Below are positions 11,063 through 22,700 of a stretch of DNA of 64,000 bases, piece by piece. A program made the position numbers and the translations under genes. The notes beneath the pieces are model-generated. The model did not search any database. It worked only from the letters and a program-made list of their open reading frames with translations, and was not told the origin of the DNA. The DNA comes from Dryomyza anilis. Lineage: Eukaryota; Arthropoda; Insecta; Diptera; Dryomyzidae. How positions within the stretch are numbered: position 1 is the stretch's first letter; each line of letters starts with the position of its first letter. The DNA is taken from the NCBI GenBank assembly GCA_951804985.1, contig OX638130.1, positions 38,256,394 through 38,320,393 on the forward strand. Direction: 5' to 3'.

Positions 11063-11722
11063 TGTTTAATAAAACAAAGTAAAAAAAAAATTAAGAAACT
11101 CTAACTTTTACCAGTGTTCCAGATTAGTTAAATACATTCTGCATAACTTTGTTTAAAAAAATTTCAGTAAAGTTATATATCAAAAAATATAAAAAAAGTA
11201 CATGTAACTCAAGAAGAAAAATTATTACGGAGATTTATTTTATATTACGGAGTTCAATTTAAAAAAAAAAAAATCATTGTAAACAAAAAAAAAATCGAAT
11301 TTATAATTTTATATTTACTAAACCACTGGAGATATTAAAAATTGGTTTTCGTTTATGATTTATGTGATAATTGTTTGTAAAAGTCAATACATATATTATG
11401 ATTTCATGATAAAATGTACAATTAATATGTAAAGTAAAGTTTTCAAAAATGAAAATATAAATTCATGTCCAAATCTATATATTTAAAACTAAACAAGATA
11501 TTTTCTCAAGTAATCACATTTTCTTAAGATCTTAATGTAAGCTTTTCATAAACAACAGATTTTTGAAATCGGATAACTTTTGTATTATTTTAGTTTTTGA
11601 GTCATGAAAAAATGTCAATTTTACTGATTTTTATCTCCATAACCATTCAAGGTACAAACTCCAATTTCAAAACTTCTCTCAAGAATTCTCTACACAACAC
11701 TTTTTAATTTTTTAAAATCGGG
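11063..11722. other. AT-rich spacer
   Basis: Homopolymer-rich AT sequence without recognised coding or repeat structure, ending at the target duplication of the next hAT element. Confidence 0.5.
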
Positions 11723-12775
11723 CAGAGTTCGGAAATACTCACTTACGTTCACTCATGCTCATGAACGTGAACACAAATTTCATATCGTTGCTTCACAGTT
11801 CATGAACACTCGTTGCCTTAGATGAGTACGATCAAAAGTGAATACTTGTTATAGATTTTAAATACGTTGCTCGTGAACGAGGCTAATGATTTTCTTCTGT
11901 TTACTCTTTATTCACGAAGGTGAAGCAACTAACATTTTCTATGTTACTCTTATTCATAAGCGATAAAGATCAAATTTAGCAAAACTTTTTATTCAAGCTG
12001 TGTATGTAGTTAAGTGTTGCATTTTGTGATCATGACCATATAAAAGTGCGTAAAAAAAAACAATTTTTAACACAAAATTTGTATTGCGAAACTAGATTGC
12101 GGACATCATGGGTTGCCTAATGGTACCATTTAGAGTGGTCAATGACCACCAATTACCAATTTTGACGCCTCAAATTGTATTTCGGAAATCGATTGTGGAC
12201 TTCATGGGATGCCTCGATTTCCGCAATAAAAATGTTTGGGTCAAAAATTGGTTTTTGGACCCACTATTGGGTCATTGACCACTCCAGAAGGTACCATTAG
12301 GCATCCCATGAAGTCCGCAATCGATTTCCGCAATAAAAGTTTTGTGATCAAAATTGGTTTTCGGACCCGCTGTTGGGGGTCATTGACCACTCCAAATCCA
12401 AACCACTCCAACCATTTGATAATGTCCGCAATCGATTTCCACAATAAAAATGTTTGGGTCAAAAATTGCATTTTTACCCACTTTTTGGGATATGTTTTAA
12501 TTTTCTTCAAAGGCTACACACAACATGTGAATTAAAAGACTTACCAATTTGATTGTGTACACTTTTGAATATGAAGAGAAGAAATAATAATTTGTTGCTC
12601 ATCTCTTATGAGGAGTAAAAATGTAGCGAATGTGAGTACTCGTGGGCAGTCGGATTTTTCTTGCTTACTCGCTCGTGAAGTGTGAAGAAAAATAATGAAT
12701 TTTTATATTCATTTATGAAGATTTGTCGTGAGTGAATAATTTTGAATATTAATTTATGAATATTGCCGAATCCTG
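11723..12775. mobile_element. hAT MITE, family 2 (target duplication AAATCGGG)
   Basis: The 1053-bp element starts CAGAGTTCGGAAATACTCAC and ends with the inverse of CAGGATTCGGCAATATTCAT. It is flanked by the exact 8-bp repeat AAATCGGG (11715-11722 and 12776-12783). The subterminal regions carry ACTCAC/GTGAGT and CATGAAC/GTTCATG motifs. The interior (12080-12470) holds three partly inverted copies of a block with 'gattgcggacatcatgg', 'ggtcattgaccact' and 'aataaaaatgtttgggtc'. No transposase was seen. Confidence 0.85.
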
Positions 12776-12868
12776 AAATCGGGTGAGTGGTTCCGAAAAT
12801 AATGAATTACACCCGATTTAGGAGGAATGAAATTATAAATATTGATTCAATCGAACAACAAAATTTCA

Positions 12869-13014
12869 ATGCAGCATTTCAATGACGCACTTGGATGCTT
12901 TTGTAAATCCATTCAAACTGTTTCACCCAAAATAATTAGCATTCAATGACACATTTGGATGCTTCTGTAATCCCATTGGAACAGATTCACTCAAAAAAGT
13001 TCCAATGACGCACT
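12869..13014 (+). repeat. Short array of the 60-bp 'caatgacgcacttgg' minisatellite
   Basis: About two and a half units containing 'caatgacgcacttggatgct', 'tctgtaatcccattggaaca' and 'aaaaaagttccaatgacgca'. The same unit forms the long array at 28745-29635, 16 kb away. Confidence 0.75.
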
Positions 13015-13319
13015 TTTTTGTTGCGACGAAATTTGTACTTATCGATGCACAGTGGTCCAAATACCCGATTTAGCGGGAGTAAATTTTGAAATGTATAATA
13101 ACCAGGCTAATTTTTATTTTCGAATATGAAATTAATAAAGAATCATATTTAAATTTTTTTTCTTCCAGTGCTTAAAATGTAAATAATTAATACAACAATA
13201 ATAAAAATATATCTTTTTAAAATCAGAATCAGAAGTTCTGTTGGAGTTCTTCCACTTTTCTACTACTCTGCTTATAAAACTTCTCATTTTTTTCATCTCG
13301 ACACTGCTCTTTATCATAT

Positions 13320-13782
13320 TGTTACGAAAATTCAGTATACGGAAAACTATTCTACAAGTTCGTGTCTCTGGATTGTGTACAAAATTAAAACACTCTTATG
13401 TTTGGTTTAAATTATAACAATTAATATTATTAATTCACATAATAAACAACTTTACTAATAAATTTTAACAACTGCTCCATCACTACTGAAGTGTTGCACC
13501 TCAGATGCGGCGCCCTTATATATTGCATACATCGGTTCGACAAGTTTCGATACTCTTCGACATGTTTCGAGAACCTTATACACTTATACATTCTATTTGC
13601 ATCTCATTTGTACACATGTGTATCAATGCGCTAATCTTCTGTGTCTTTCTCGCACATTTCCTCAATGCGTTGAATGATCTTCCGTCTCTTTTTAAGTGCT
13701 TATTGCACTGAATTGTCTTGAGTCTCCTTAATTATTGTTGTTTGCTTGCACTATGGGGAAAATAACCTCTTTTCCTCACTAT
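13320..13782 (-). repeat. Solo gypsy-type LTR (minus orientation)
   Basis: Read on the minus strand, this contains 'tatataagggcgccgcatc' (TATA region) and 'ccatagtgcaagcaa'. The LTR next to gypsy element 2 (33234 onward) has 'tatataagggcgctgcatc' and 'cccattgtgcaagcaa' in the same order. The minus-strand 3' end is CGTAACA, fitting an LTR ending in CA. No internal retroelement sequence adjoins it, so it looks like a solo LTR left by recombination. The distal boundary is approximate. Confidence 0.6.
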
Positions 13783-14290
13783 ATTTTGTTTCGACTATAT
13801 TATTAATAACGTTTTTATTGTGCCAAATTAAAAAATGTGTGGGTTTGGAAACATTCATTGTGCCTAAAAAAAATGGAATAAGCAATAAACAGGAAGATCA
13901 TTTTGGACATTTCAACACAACAATAAACCAAGTTAATAAACAAAACAAGAATTGAATCACAAAATTTACACTCTAATAAACTATAGTAGTATATAATACT
14001 TCAAATATGCTATCAGAAATGTTAACAAAAATAAATAATTTATTTCTATTAAACTAGATACACACATATTTATTTTTTACTAAATACATACCTTCCAATT
14101 TCAATAAAAAATTTAATTCATAAAATTATTAATCAAATTTATTTAATATTCACAAAAAACATGTACTGAGTAATTAGACATGTACTGAGTAATCAATACA
14201 TTTACTGCAAATTATGTTACACTTGACAACTAACAGCTGTGAGAATATTGAAAGCAAAACAAAAGCAAAAACTTCAAGTTGCTTAGTGGA

Positions 14291-14327
14291 GTATCGATTA
14301 TCGATACAATGCAAAACTTTTATCGAT
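14291..14327. promoter_or_regulatory. Cluster of DRE-like ATCGAT sites
   Basis: Three ATCGAT motifs lie within 37 bp: 14293-14298, a perfect TATCGATA at 14299-14306, and 14322-14327. TATCGATA is the DRE bound by DREF in Drosophila and marks broadly expressed promoters. It is 570 bp beyond the RhoGAPp190 exon, inside its presumed intron. No start codon or gene could be tied to it, so promoter function is inference. Confidence 0.4.
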
Positions 14328-14874
14328 TTAAAAGTTTTAACGTTTGCCTTAAATGCCGCTAAACCAGTCATTTCGACCAGTGTGCGATGACCCCAATATA
14401 ATTGTAAAACTGACCACCACGTGGGCCATCGAAGGTGTTCACTAACTAAAATGACCCAAATCATCCTTTTCATCGTAAGAACATTATTTTTGCACACAAT
14501 TTTTGAATAAAAAAAAAGTATAAATCAAAAAATTATAGTAATTCTTGAGCAAAAAAATAAAATAAAAATTAATTTTTAATTTTTATTTTTTTAGTTTGAA
14601 AATTGAAATTTCTGTTTTATGTCTGAGCAAAATTTCAATAATCAAAAATAATCGTTATTACTGAAGAAAAAAAAAAATGTTCTCAAAAATAATTTTTATA
14701 TTTTGATTTCATTTTATATTACTAGTAACTGTTACTCTCTGGTCGAAAGTTGTACCCACGAACCTTGACTATTCCCATTCGTGGGATTTCATGTCACAAA
14801 ATTGTCCCAGACGGAAGAAACCAGTTAAAAAAATTGTATTCACAACGTTAACGAGAATATTATTGATATCTTAC
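14328..14874. other. Intronic sequence after the RhoGAPp190 exon
   Basis: AT-rich sequence beginning at the splice donor of the exon on the minus strand. No repeat family or further exon was recognised. An open frame at 14174-14497 on the minus strand has no recognisable domain and was not called. Confidence 0.5.
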
Positions 14875-16007
14875 CCAATTTTTTTTGTGTCTTGCTGCAC
14901 GGAATTTAAATGATTTCTAAATACTGTCTCTGCTTCCGAAGTCTCTAAAACATCGAATGGTATTTTTATTTCCTTTTCATTGTCAAATAAATCAATTAAT
15001 TCTGTCCATGATGTTTGTTGACTATCTATAAAATACTGGTCAAAATCTCGATGATTACGCAAATAATTCCTTCCACTAGCCCACTCATCTTCATCATCTC
15101 GACCTAATACATTAATATCTGGTAGCAGATTTTGCAGAGCACATGCGAATTTATCCATGTATTGATATAGTGTTTTATTCAGGTGATCATCACGCAGTTT
15201 TTTCATGTGACGACGAAATAGTTTTTGACCAGCATCCTGACCAAAAATATTTAAAAAATCATTCCATTCCTTATACATCGCAAGAATTTTAGAACCCTGA
15301 GACCACATCGTATGGTAATCAAGAATTTGCATTCGAATTAATCTAGTAACAGCCTCTGTTCTTACGTCTAACAATTCTTTCCGGGATCTTGCAGCTTCAT
15401 GGTACGGAATAATTTTTGATTTATTTTTTAACTTTTCAATAGTTTGTGCTAATGTTATAAAAGCGAGATCAATGTTTATCGATTCATGTGATGAAGTTTC
15501 AATAAGAGTCACCAAGCCTTTATATTCCTTGCGCTGACATATTTTTTCAGCTTCGCGTACATAAATATCACTTGCGTCATCATTTTTCGTTGTTACTAAT
15601 ATTAAAGGTTTTTTATTTTTTAATATATTTGCAATAACATTATGAGCAAACTCTACTTGTTTTTCAATTGATCTATTTGGAACAGGGCTTACATCAAAAA
15701 GTACCATGAACCCGTCAATAGCAAGTCGTCCTTCTGGCAAAACTTTTTGTTCATATTCTTTTTCAATTCCCAATTGATTTTTGCAAATATACATTAATTT
15801 TTCTGCAGAAAATACTTTTGTGGTAGTGCACCGTTTTGTATAGGACTCCATTTTTCCCATTTTAAATGGTTGGAATGTGGAATCATCCATAAATTCTGTT
15901 TGTTCTATTATATTAAAGTTATATTCTGCTCCTTCATCAGAATGTTTTCGCACATCTCCCCAAAACAGAAAATGATCGTTATTAACTATTCGTCCACTGA
16001 AATCAGA
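14875..16007 (-). CDS. RhoGAPp190: RhoGAPp190 (p190 RhoGAP), internal exon: GTPase-like domain end plus first FF domain
   Basis: p190 RhoGAP is a cytoplasmic GTPase-activating protein for Rho that controls actin and adhesion. The exon encodes 377 codons plus two bases. The acceptor is TTTTAG before 16007, with a branch-point-like CTAAC at 16038-16034. The donor is GTAAGA from 14874. It opens with SDFSGRIVNNDHFLFWGD, a hallmark of the N-terminal GTPase-like domain, followed by SAEKLMYICKNQLGIEKEYE, LVTTKNDDASD (TKxD-like) and VTLIETSSHESINIDLAF. The first FF-domain region follows (AVTRLIRMQILDYHTMWSQ to KKLRDDHLNKTLYQYMDKF), ending QQDTKKIG. The translation extends 18 codons upstream of the first possible GTG, so this is not a start codon. 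The upstream exon (P-loop) and the downstream FF repeats and RhoGAP domain are not visible. The frame is intact and the coding style is conserved, so it looks functional. Confidence 0.93.
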
Positions 16008-17107
16008 CTAAAACAAAACACTATTAATATAAGGTTAGCATTAAAATTTATAAGTTTGACTTTTGTTTATTTACAGAAAAAATTTGAAATGTTACACATA
16101 GAAAACTGATATGTTGCAGCAACCAACAAAATTTACCTACTGAAAAAATTTCGAGCACATCTTAGTGCATTTGAATATAAGCTTATAGTCCCATATGTAA
16201 TATAAATCCGTTTGCGTGCTTCACCTTTAATGAAAGCAGTCAAAGATAGATGTTTGTAACGCTTTATTGGTTAAACTAAAATGGTTATTTTATAAAATAT
16301 TTTGTTGTAATTATTTTTATTCTATATATTGCAGTTTATTATAATATCGTATAAATAAGTTATATAAGAGAAAAATATTTAGAATAAATTGAATATATTT
16401 TTTTTTATCGCACATGCTGAGGAATTGTTTTTTATGATAAAATATGATATGGTATGTGAAGCACTTTTGAAGCGGTAAATAGCTTTTTTTGAAGCAGTAA
16501 ATTGCAAAAGTCGCTTCAAAAAGATAAAATAGACAAAACAATGTTGTTTCTCTTTTCTTCGCTACGCTAGTTCGTACATCTATTGTGCATATGCACTGTG
16601 CTATTCACATTATTATTTTGTTTTCTTTTATACATAGTTTTTTTTGTTAATTATAAAATCGTGTAGTTTTTCTTAAGTTAAGTTCTATGTGCATTATTTC
16701 ATTTAATTGCTTTTCATTGCTTTTTGTGTTTTTGATTCTTTTTTTCGGATTTTTTTAATCTCTGACGAAAACAGAAATATGCCTATACAAATATTCCTTA
16801 TATTTATTATGAATGTACATGTTCATTTTATTATGGCCATGAGATTTTGAATTGTCTTGTCAACATCACTTGATTTATATAATTATTTTGTATTCGTTAA
16901 TTCATGTTAAAATATAATTCAAATTTTTATGTTATTGGTTTTTTTTTTGTTAGTAAAAAAAAAAACATATTTTTTGTTGAAGAAATTAAAAATATGGAAA
17001 ATAAGTAACTTAAATATAATTAGTGTTCAAATTCTATTTGTTTTCATAATTAATATGCAGTTTAAGATATATGTCGTCGATCTTTTATTTAAATTTAAAA
17101 AGTAAAA

Positions 17108-17227
17108 TTTGGCAAGACCAAGAACAAGACCATATGTTTCTATGCAAGAACAAGACTTATCGTGCAAGATTAAGAGCAAGCACAAGTTTACCATTTCTTG
17201 TCTTGTTCTTGCAAAAGATCATCACTA
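17108..17227. repeat. CAAGAACAAG-rich segment, possibly a hAT-like terminus
   Basis: Runs of 'caagaccaagaacaagacc' are followed by the inverse 'cttgtcttgttcttgc' and a terminus-like CATCACTA. The segment at 32200-32310 carries the same motifs and also ends at CATCACTA. AT-rich sequence at 16.6-16.7 kb also matches 31.2 kb in inverse orientation, so one mobile family probably links the two loci. The duplicate lies at about 20731-20850. Confidence 0.4.
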
Positions 17228-18268
17228 CTTATAACTGGATGACAATGCAATATTGTTGTTTTCCTGTCTCCTGTTCGTCATGGTTCTGTCGCCATATTAA
17301 AGACAGTTCGAAAAAAGTATGATTTTAATGATATTTGACCATTTAAATTCTGACACACGAAAATTTAACTGACAAAATATTAAAAGAAAATGAATAAATT
17401 AAAAAAAAATATATTTTTGTAACACATTTTTTAATTAAAACGTTTATAAGGTGAAATTTTTAGTAAAATTAAAAATGAAAAATGTGGGCCGTAAAATAAT
17501 ATTATCTTTTCCATGCACACCACGTTTTTGGTATAGTCGACTATGTCTGTATTTATTCTTTAGTCCTTTGCCATAAGAGGGATTTAATGTATAATTAATT
17601 TCCTTTAATAAATAAAAATGGTTAAATATAGTGATTTTAAATTAAATAGATTCCTTTCAAATATCGCGTATAATAATGTGGATGTTTACAAAAAAAAACA
17701 TGCGACAATTTTGAGAAAACTCGCAGAATTACGTACAAAACGAACATGTATCTATTCGTGTTTAAGTTTTTTGTATCACATAGTGAGACGTTTGTTATTA
17801 TCCATTTAACTTTTTTATAAGGCACTTTTTCGCTGAAAATGGTACTTTTTCCTAATTAAGGCACGCTGAAAAATAAGCTGGAGAATACACTGGTTTGAGT
17901 CAATTATTATGCAACACTGTTCAATGTATAATTATTTTGTAAATTAATGCTGCCATAAATTTGAGTTTCTTTATGTTTAAAGTTTCTGATTTTCCACATG
18001 GATAAGTAACCGATTAAATTAAAAGAATACAAGAATAAACAGTTTGTATTTAAATTTGTAATTTAAAAAATCAAGACTCAGAAGACGAACGAAAATTACA
18101 TGATAATATTTATATACAGTGATGAAGACGCAAAACAAGCAACAAAGTTTCGGAAGGAATGAAACGTTTTTAAATAGAAATACGCATAACAATTAATACT
18201 AATAAGTTTAACTATAATATTCAACGAAAATGAATGGTACACACAAAATATTATTTGTTTGACTATTA

Positions 18269-19431
18269 TGCTCTAACCAGAATTTCGGCGGACGACGAAA
18301 AATCCGCGGCGTCAAAAATGAGGTGATTGTAAAAAAAAATAGTGAAATCCGCTATTTTAAACAGAATTGCGACGGGGACGAAAAAATCGTTTTTTTTTTA
18401 ATTTATGATATAATTGCACTTTTTCGAATTTTTTTAATTGTTATAAAGTACAGTCTTTATAAATAAAATAAACATTTTATCAGCACAATGTCGAATTATT
18501 TAGCAATTCATATTGTTTTCAATAAAATGGAACTGTGTTCCGCTGCCGCTCGACGGCTAAAATAGAAATAAATCTAGGAAGAATTGCACTTTACCGGCCG
18601 AAGAGAAAAAAAATTGCCACCCCTTTATTAAAAAAAAAAAAAAATACAACAACAAAACCCCAGGGCGCTCGAACCACTGGGCGCGATTCTGTAACTTATT
18701 AAAGACAAATGTCGATATCGTTAACTAACAATAATTGTGGCATGCAGAAGCGATCGTCATGAAAAAATGTAAATTCTAACGATATTTGTCGTTAAAAATA
18801 GTTAACGATATCGATTTTTGTCGTTAATAAGAAATTAGAATATGAAAAAAAATCGCGCGTTTTCATACAGATGCAAGTTATTTTTAAGCTTATATTTCCT
18901 TTGGGTCAAAATAAATACCATTTTATTAAAAAAAAAAAATTAAAAAGAAAATATATACACTCTTTAAAAGTTTAATATTGTTATATTTGTACTTCCTGTA
19001 TTACAAAACATAAACTCAACCTACAAATTTGTAAATATAGCAAACATAAAATGGTCTAGTGGACCGATCTTAAAAATTATTACATGTAATAGTGAGACAA
19101 TTACCTTTCATTTGAGTACCCACATGACCCTGTTTGTAGGTGTACCGGTTTTTCAAGGTCACCAGAGGTCCGAGCGACTTTTATTTTTAATTTTGGTATT
19201 TTTTTTTTTTGCGAAAATAAAGCGCGTGGCAATTTTTTTTTAACATTTCACTTCGGCCGGTAAAGTGCAATTCAGCCTAAATCTAAATCGACGGAAAATT
19301 CGCGGCGTAAAAATCGTCCCGGTGGCAGTTCTTTGCCATCTCTTTGCCAGGTTATGTGTGTTTTATTTTAACTTGACAGCGGATTATTCGCCGCGGATTT
19401 TCCGTCGTCCGCCGCAATTCTGGTTAGAGCA
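18269..19431. mobile_element. Harbinger-like MITE with nested inverted repeats, unit 1 copy
   Basis: Ends are TGCTCTAACCAGAATT plus CGGCGGACGACG, inverted at both sides with few mismatches, and flanked by TTA (18266-18268 and 19432-19434). A 3-bp TWA duplication suggests Harbinger, though a 5-bp ATTAT reading is possible. An inner inverted pair (GAATTGCACTTTACCGGCCG plus AAG) lies at 18581-18603 and 19251-19273. A third foldback lies at 18690-18845. No transposase is encoded. Confidence 0.65.
18690..18845. repeat. Small foldback MITE inside the Harbinger-like MITE
   Basis: The left arm contains 'gtcgatatcgttaact'. The right arm carries its inverse 'agttaacgatatcgat', followed by 'tgtcgttaataag' opposite 'cttattaaagaca'. 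About 155 bp in total, non-coding. A possible left end is 'gggcgcgattctgtaactta'. The duplicate lies at about 22313-22468. Confidence 0.55.
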
Positions 19432-19763
19432 TTATTGTAGTAATGGTATACATCCTATTGTCCAATTTTAAAAGTAAAAATAATTGTTTTTCTATTAAAA
19501 TACCATTATTTACCATTTTGGTATTTTTTTTTTTTTGGTGTGTTGAGTGCTCTGAATGCTGCCGTTAAATAAAAATTCAATAAATTCAGAAAAAGTGACT
19601 TATTGAAAAAAGGTGGGATTTTCGTGCTTCACTCATAAAAGGTACAATTGTACCTCGCGGAACATCACTGCTCCAAACTCCTATTTTCATTTCAAATAAT
19701 AGTAATTAAATTTCGCTAATTTTTCTATTCAATGAGAATACGAAAATTATACATTTATATATT

Positions 19764-22700
19764 TGAAAAAATTTCGAGCACATCTTAGTGCATTTGAATA
19801 TAAGCTTATAGTCCCATATGTAATATAAATCCGTTTGCGTGCTTCACCTTTAATGAAAGCAGTCAAAGATAGATGTTTGTAACGCTTTATTGGTTAAACT
19901 AAAATGGTTATTTTATAAAATATTTTGTTGTAATTATTTTTATTCTATATATTGCAGTTTATTATAATATCGTATAAATAAGTTATATAAGAGAAAAATA
20001 TTTAGAATAAATTGAATATATTTTTTTTTATCGCACATGCTGAGGAATTGTTTTTTATGATAAAATATGATATGGTATGTGAAGCACTTTTGAAGCGGTA
20101 AATAGCTTTTTTTGAAGCAGTAAATTGCAAAAGTCGCTTCAAAAAGATAAAATAGACAAAACAATGTTGTTTCTCTTTTCTTCGCTACGCTAGTTCGTAC
20201 ATCTATTGTGCATATGCACTGTGCTATTCACATTATTATTTTGTTTTCTTTTATACATAGTTTTTTTTGTTAATTATAAAATCGTGTAGTTTTTCTTAAG
20301 TTAAGTTCTATGTGCATTATTTCATTTAATTGCTTTTCATTGCTTTTTGTGTTTTTGATTCTTTTTTTCGGATTTTTTTAATCTCTGACGAAAACAGAAA
20401 TATGCCTATACAAATATTCCTTATATTTATTATGAATGTACATGTTCATTTTATTATGGCCATGAGATTTTGAATTGTCTTGTCAACATCACTTGATTTA
20501 TATAATTATTTTGTATTCGTTAATTCATGTTAAAATATAATTCAAATTTTTATGTTATTGGTTTTTTTTTTGTTAGTAAAAAAAAAAACATATTTTTTGT
20601 TGAAGAAATTAAAAATATGGAAAATAAGTAACTTAAATATAATTAGTGTTCAAATTCTATTTGTTTTCATAATTAATATGCAGTTTAAGATATATGTCGT
20701 CGATCTTTTATTTAAATTTAAAAAGTAAAATTTGGCAAGACCAAGAACAAGACCATATGTTTCTATGCAAGAACAAGACTTATCGTGCAAGATTAAGAGC
20801 AAGCACAAGTTTACCATTTCTTGTCTTGTTCTTGCAAAAGATCATCACTACTTATAACTGGATGACAATGCAATATTGTTGTTTTCCTGTCTCCTGTTCG
20901 TCATGGTTCTGTCGCCATATTAAAGACAGTTCGAAAAAAGTATGATTTTAATGATATTTGACCATTTAAATTCTGACACACGAAAATTTAACTGACAAAA
21001 TATTAAAAGAAAATGAATAAATTAAAAAAAAATATATTTTTGTAACACATTTTTTAATTAAAACGTTTATAAGGTGAAATTTTTAGTAAAATTAAAAATG
21101 AAAAATGTGGGCCGTAAAATAATATTATCTTTTCCATGCACACCACGTTTTTGGTATAGTCGACTATGTCTGTATTTATTCTTTAGTCCTTTGCCATAAG
21201 AGGGATTTAATGTATAATTAATTTCCTTTAATAAATAAAAATGGTTAAATATAGTGATTTTAAATTAAATAGATTCCTTTCAAATATCGCGTATAATAAT
21301 GTGGATGTTTACAAAAAAAAACATGCGACAATTTTGAGAAAACTCGCAGAATTACGTACAAAACGAACATGTATCTATTCGTGTTTAAGTTTTTTGTATC
21401 ACATAGTGATACGTTTGTTATTATCCATTTAACTTTTTTATAAGGCACTTTTTCGCTGAAAATGGTACTTTTTCCTAATTAAGGCACGCTGAAAAATAAG
21501 CTGGAGAATACACTGGTTTGAGTCAATTATTATGCAACACTGTTCAATGTATAATTATTTTGTAAATTAATGCTGCCATAAATTTGAGTTTCTTTATGTT
21601 TAAAGTTTCTGATTTTCCACATGGATAAGTAACCGATTAAATTAAAAGAATACAAGAATAAACAGTTTGTATTTAAATTTGTAATTTAAAAAATCAAGAC
21701 TCAGAAGACGAACGAAAATTACATGATAATATTTATATACAGTGATGAAGACGCAAAACAAGCAACAAAGTTTCGGAAGGAATGAAACGTTTTTAAATAG
21801 AAATACGCATAACAATTAATACTAATAAGTTTAACTATAATATTCAACGAAAATGAATGGTACACACAAAATATTATTTGTTTGACTATTATGCTCTAAC
21901 CAGAATTTCGGCGGACGACGAAAAATCCGCGGCGTCAAAAATGAGGTGATTGTAAAAAAAAATAGTGAAATCCGCTATTTTAAACAGAATTGCGACGGGG
22001 ACGAAAAAATCGTTTTTTTTTTAATTTATGATATAATTGCACTTTTTCGAATTTTTTTAATTGTTATAAAGTACAGTCTTTATAAATAAAATAAACATTT
22101 TATCAGCACAATGTCGAATTATTTAGCAATTCATATTGTTTTCAATAAAATGGAACTGTGTTCCGCTGCCGCTCGACGGCTAAAATAGAAATAAATCTAG
22201 GAAGAATTGCACTTTACCGGCCGAAGAGAAAAAAAATTGCCACCCCTTTATTAAAAAAAAAAAAAAATACAACAACAAAACCCCAGGGCGCTCGAACCAC
22301 TGGGCGCGATTCTGTAACTTATTAAAGACAAATGTCGATATCGTTAACTAACAATAATTGTGGCATGCAGAAGCGATCGTCATGAAAAAATGTAAATTCT
22401 AACGATATTTGTCGTTAAAAATAGTTAACGATATCGATTTTTGTCGTTAATAAGAAATTAGAATATGAAAAAAAATCGCGCGTTTTCATACAGATGCAAG
22501 TTATTTTTAAGCTTATATTTCCTTTGGGTCAAAATAAATACCATTTTATTAAAAAAAAAAAATTAAAAAGAAAATATATACACTCTTTAAAAGTTTAATA
22601 TTGTTATATTTGTACTTCCTGTATTACAAAACATAAACTCAACCTACAAATTTGTAAATATAGCAAACATAAAATGGTCTAGTGGACCGATCTTAAAAAT

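Larger units (their letters stand above)
16141..19763. repeat. 3.6-kb tandem duplication A, unit 1
   Basis: Every landmark in this unit recurs exactly 3623 bp downstream. Unit 1 abuts unit 2 directly. I noticed only one base difference (G at about 17787 versus T at about 21410). The unit is non-coding. It holds CAAGAACAAG-rich sequence (about 17.1-17.23 kb), a small Harbinger-like MITE (18269-19431) and AT-rich DNA. Short open frames inside have no recognisable domain and were not called. Confidence 0.92.

Noticed and set aside
14174..14497. 107-residue open frame on the minus strand downstream of the RhoGAPp190 exon
   Set aside because: No recognisable domain, no splice context joining it to the exon, and a composition like random AT-rich sequence.
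16317..16541. Short open frames repeated at 3623-bp spacing (e.g. 16317-16541 and 19940-20164; 17071-17322; 19265-19471)
   Set aside because: Their conservation between units is explained by the duplication itself, not by coding constraint. No domain is recognisable.
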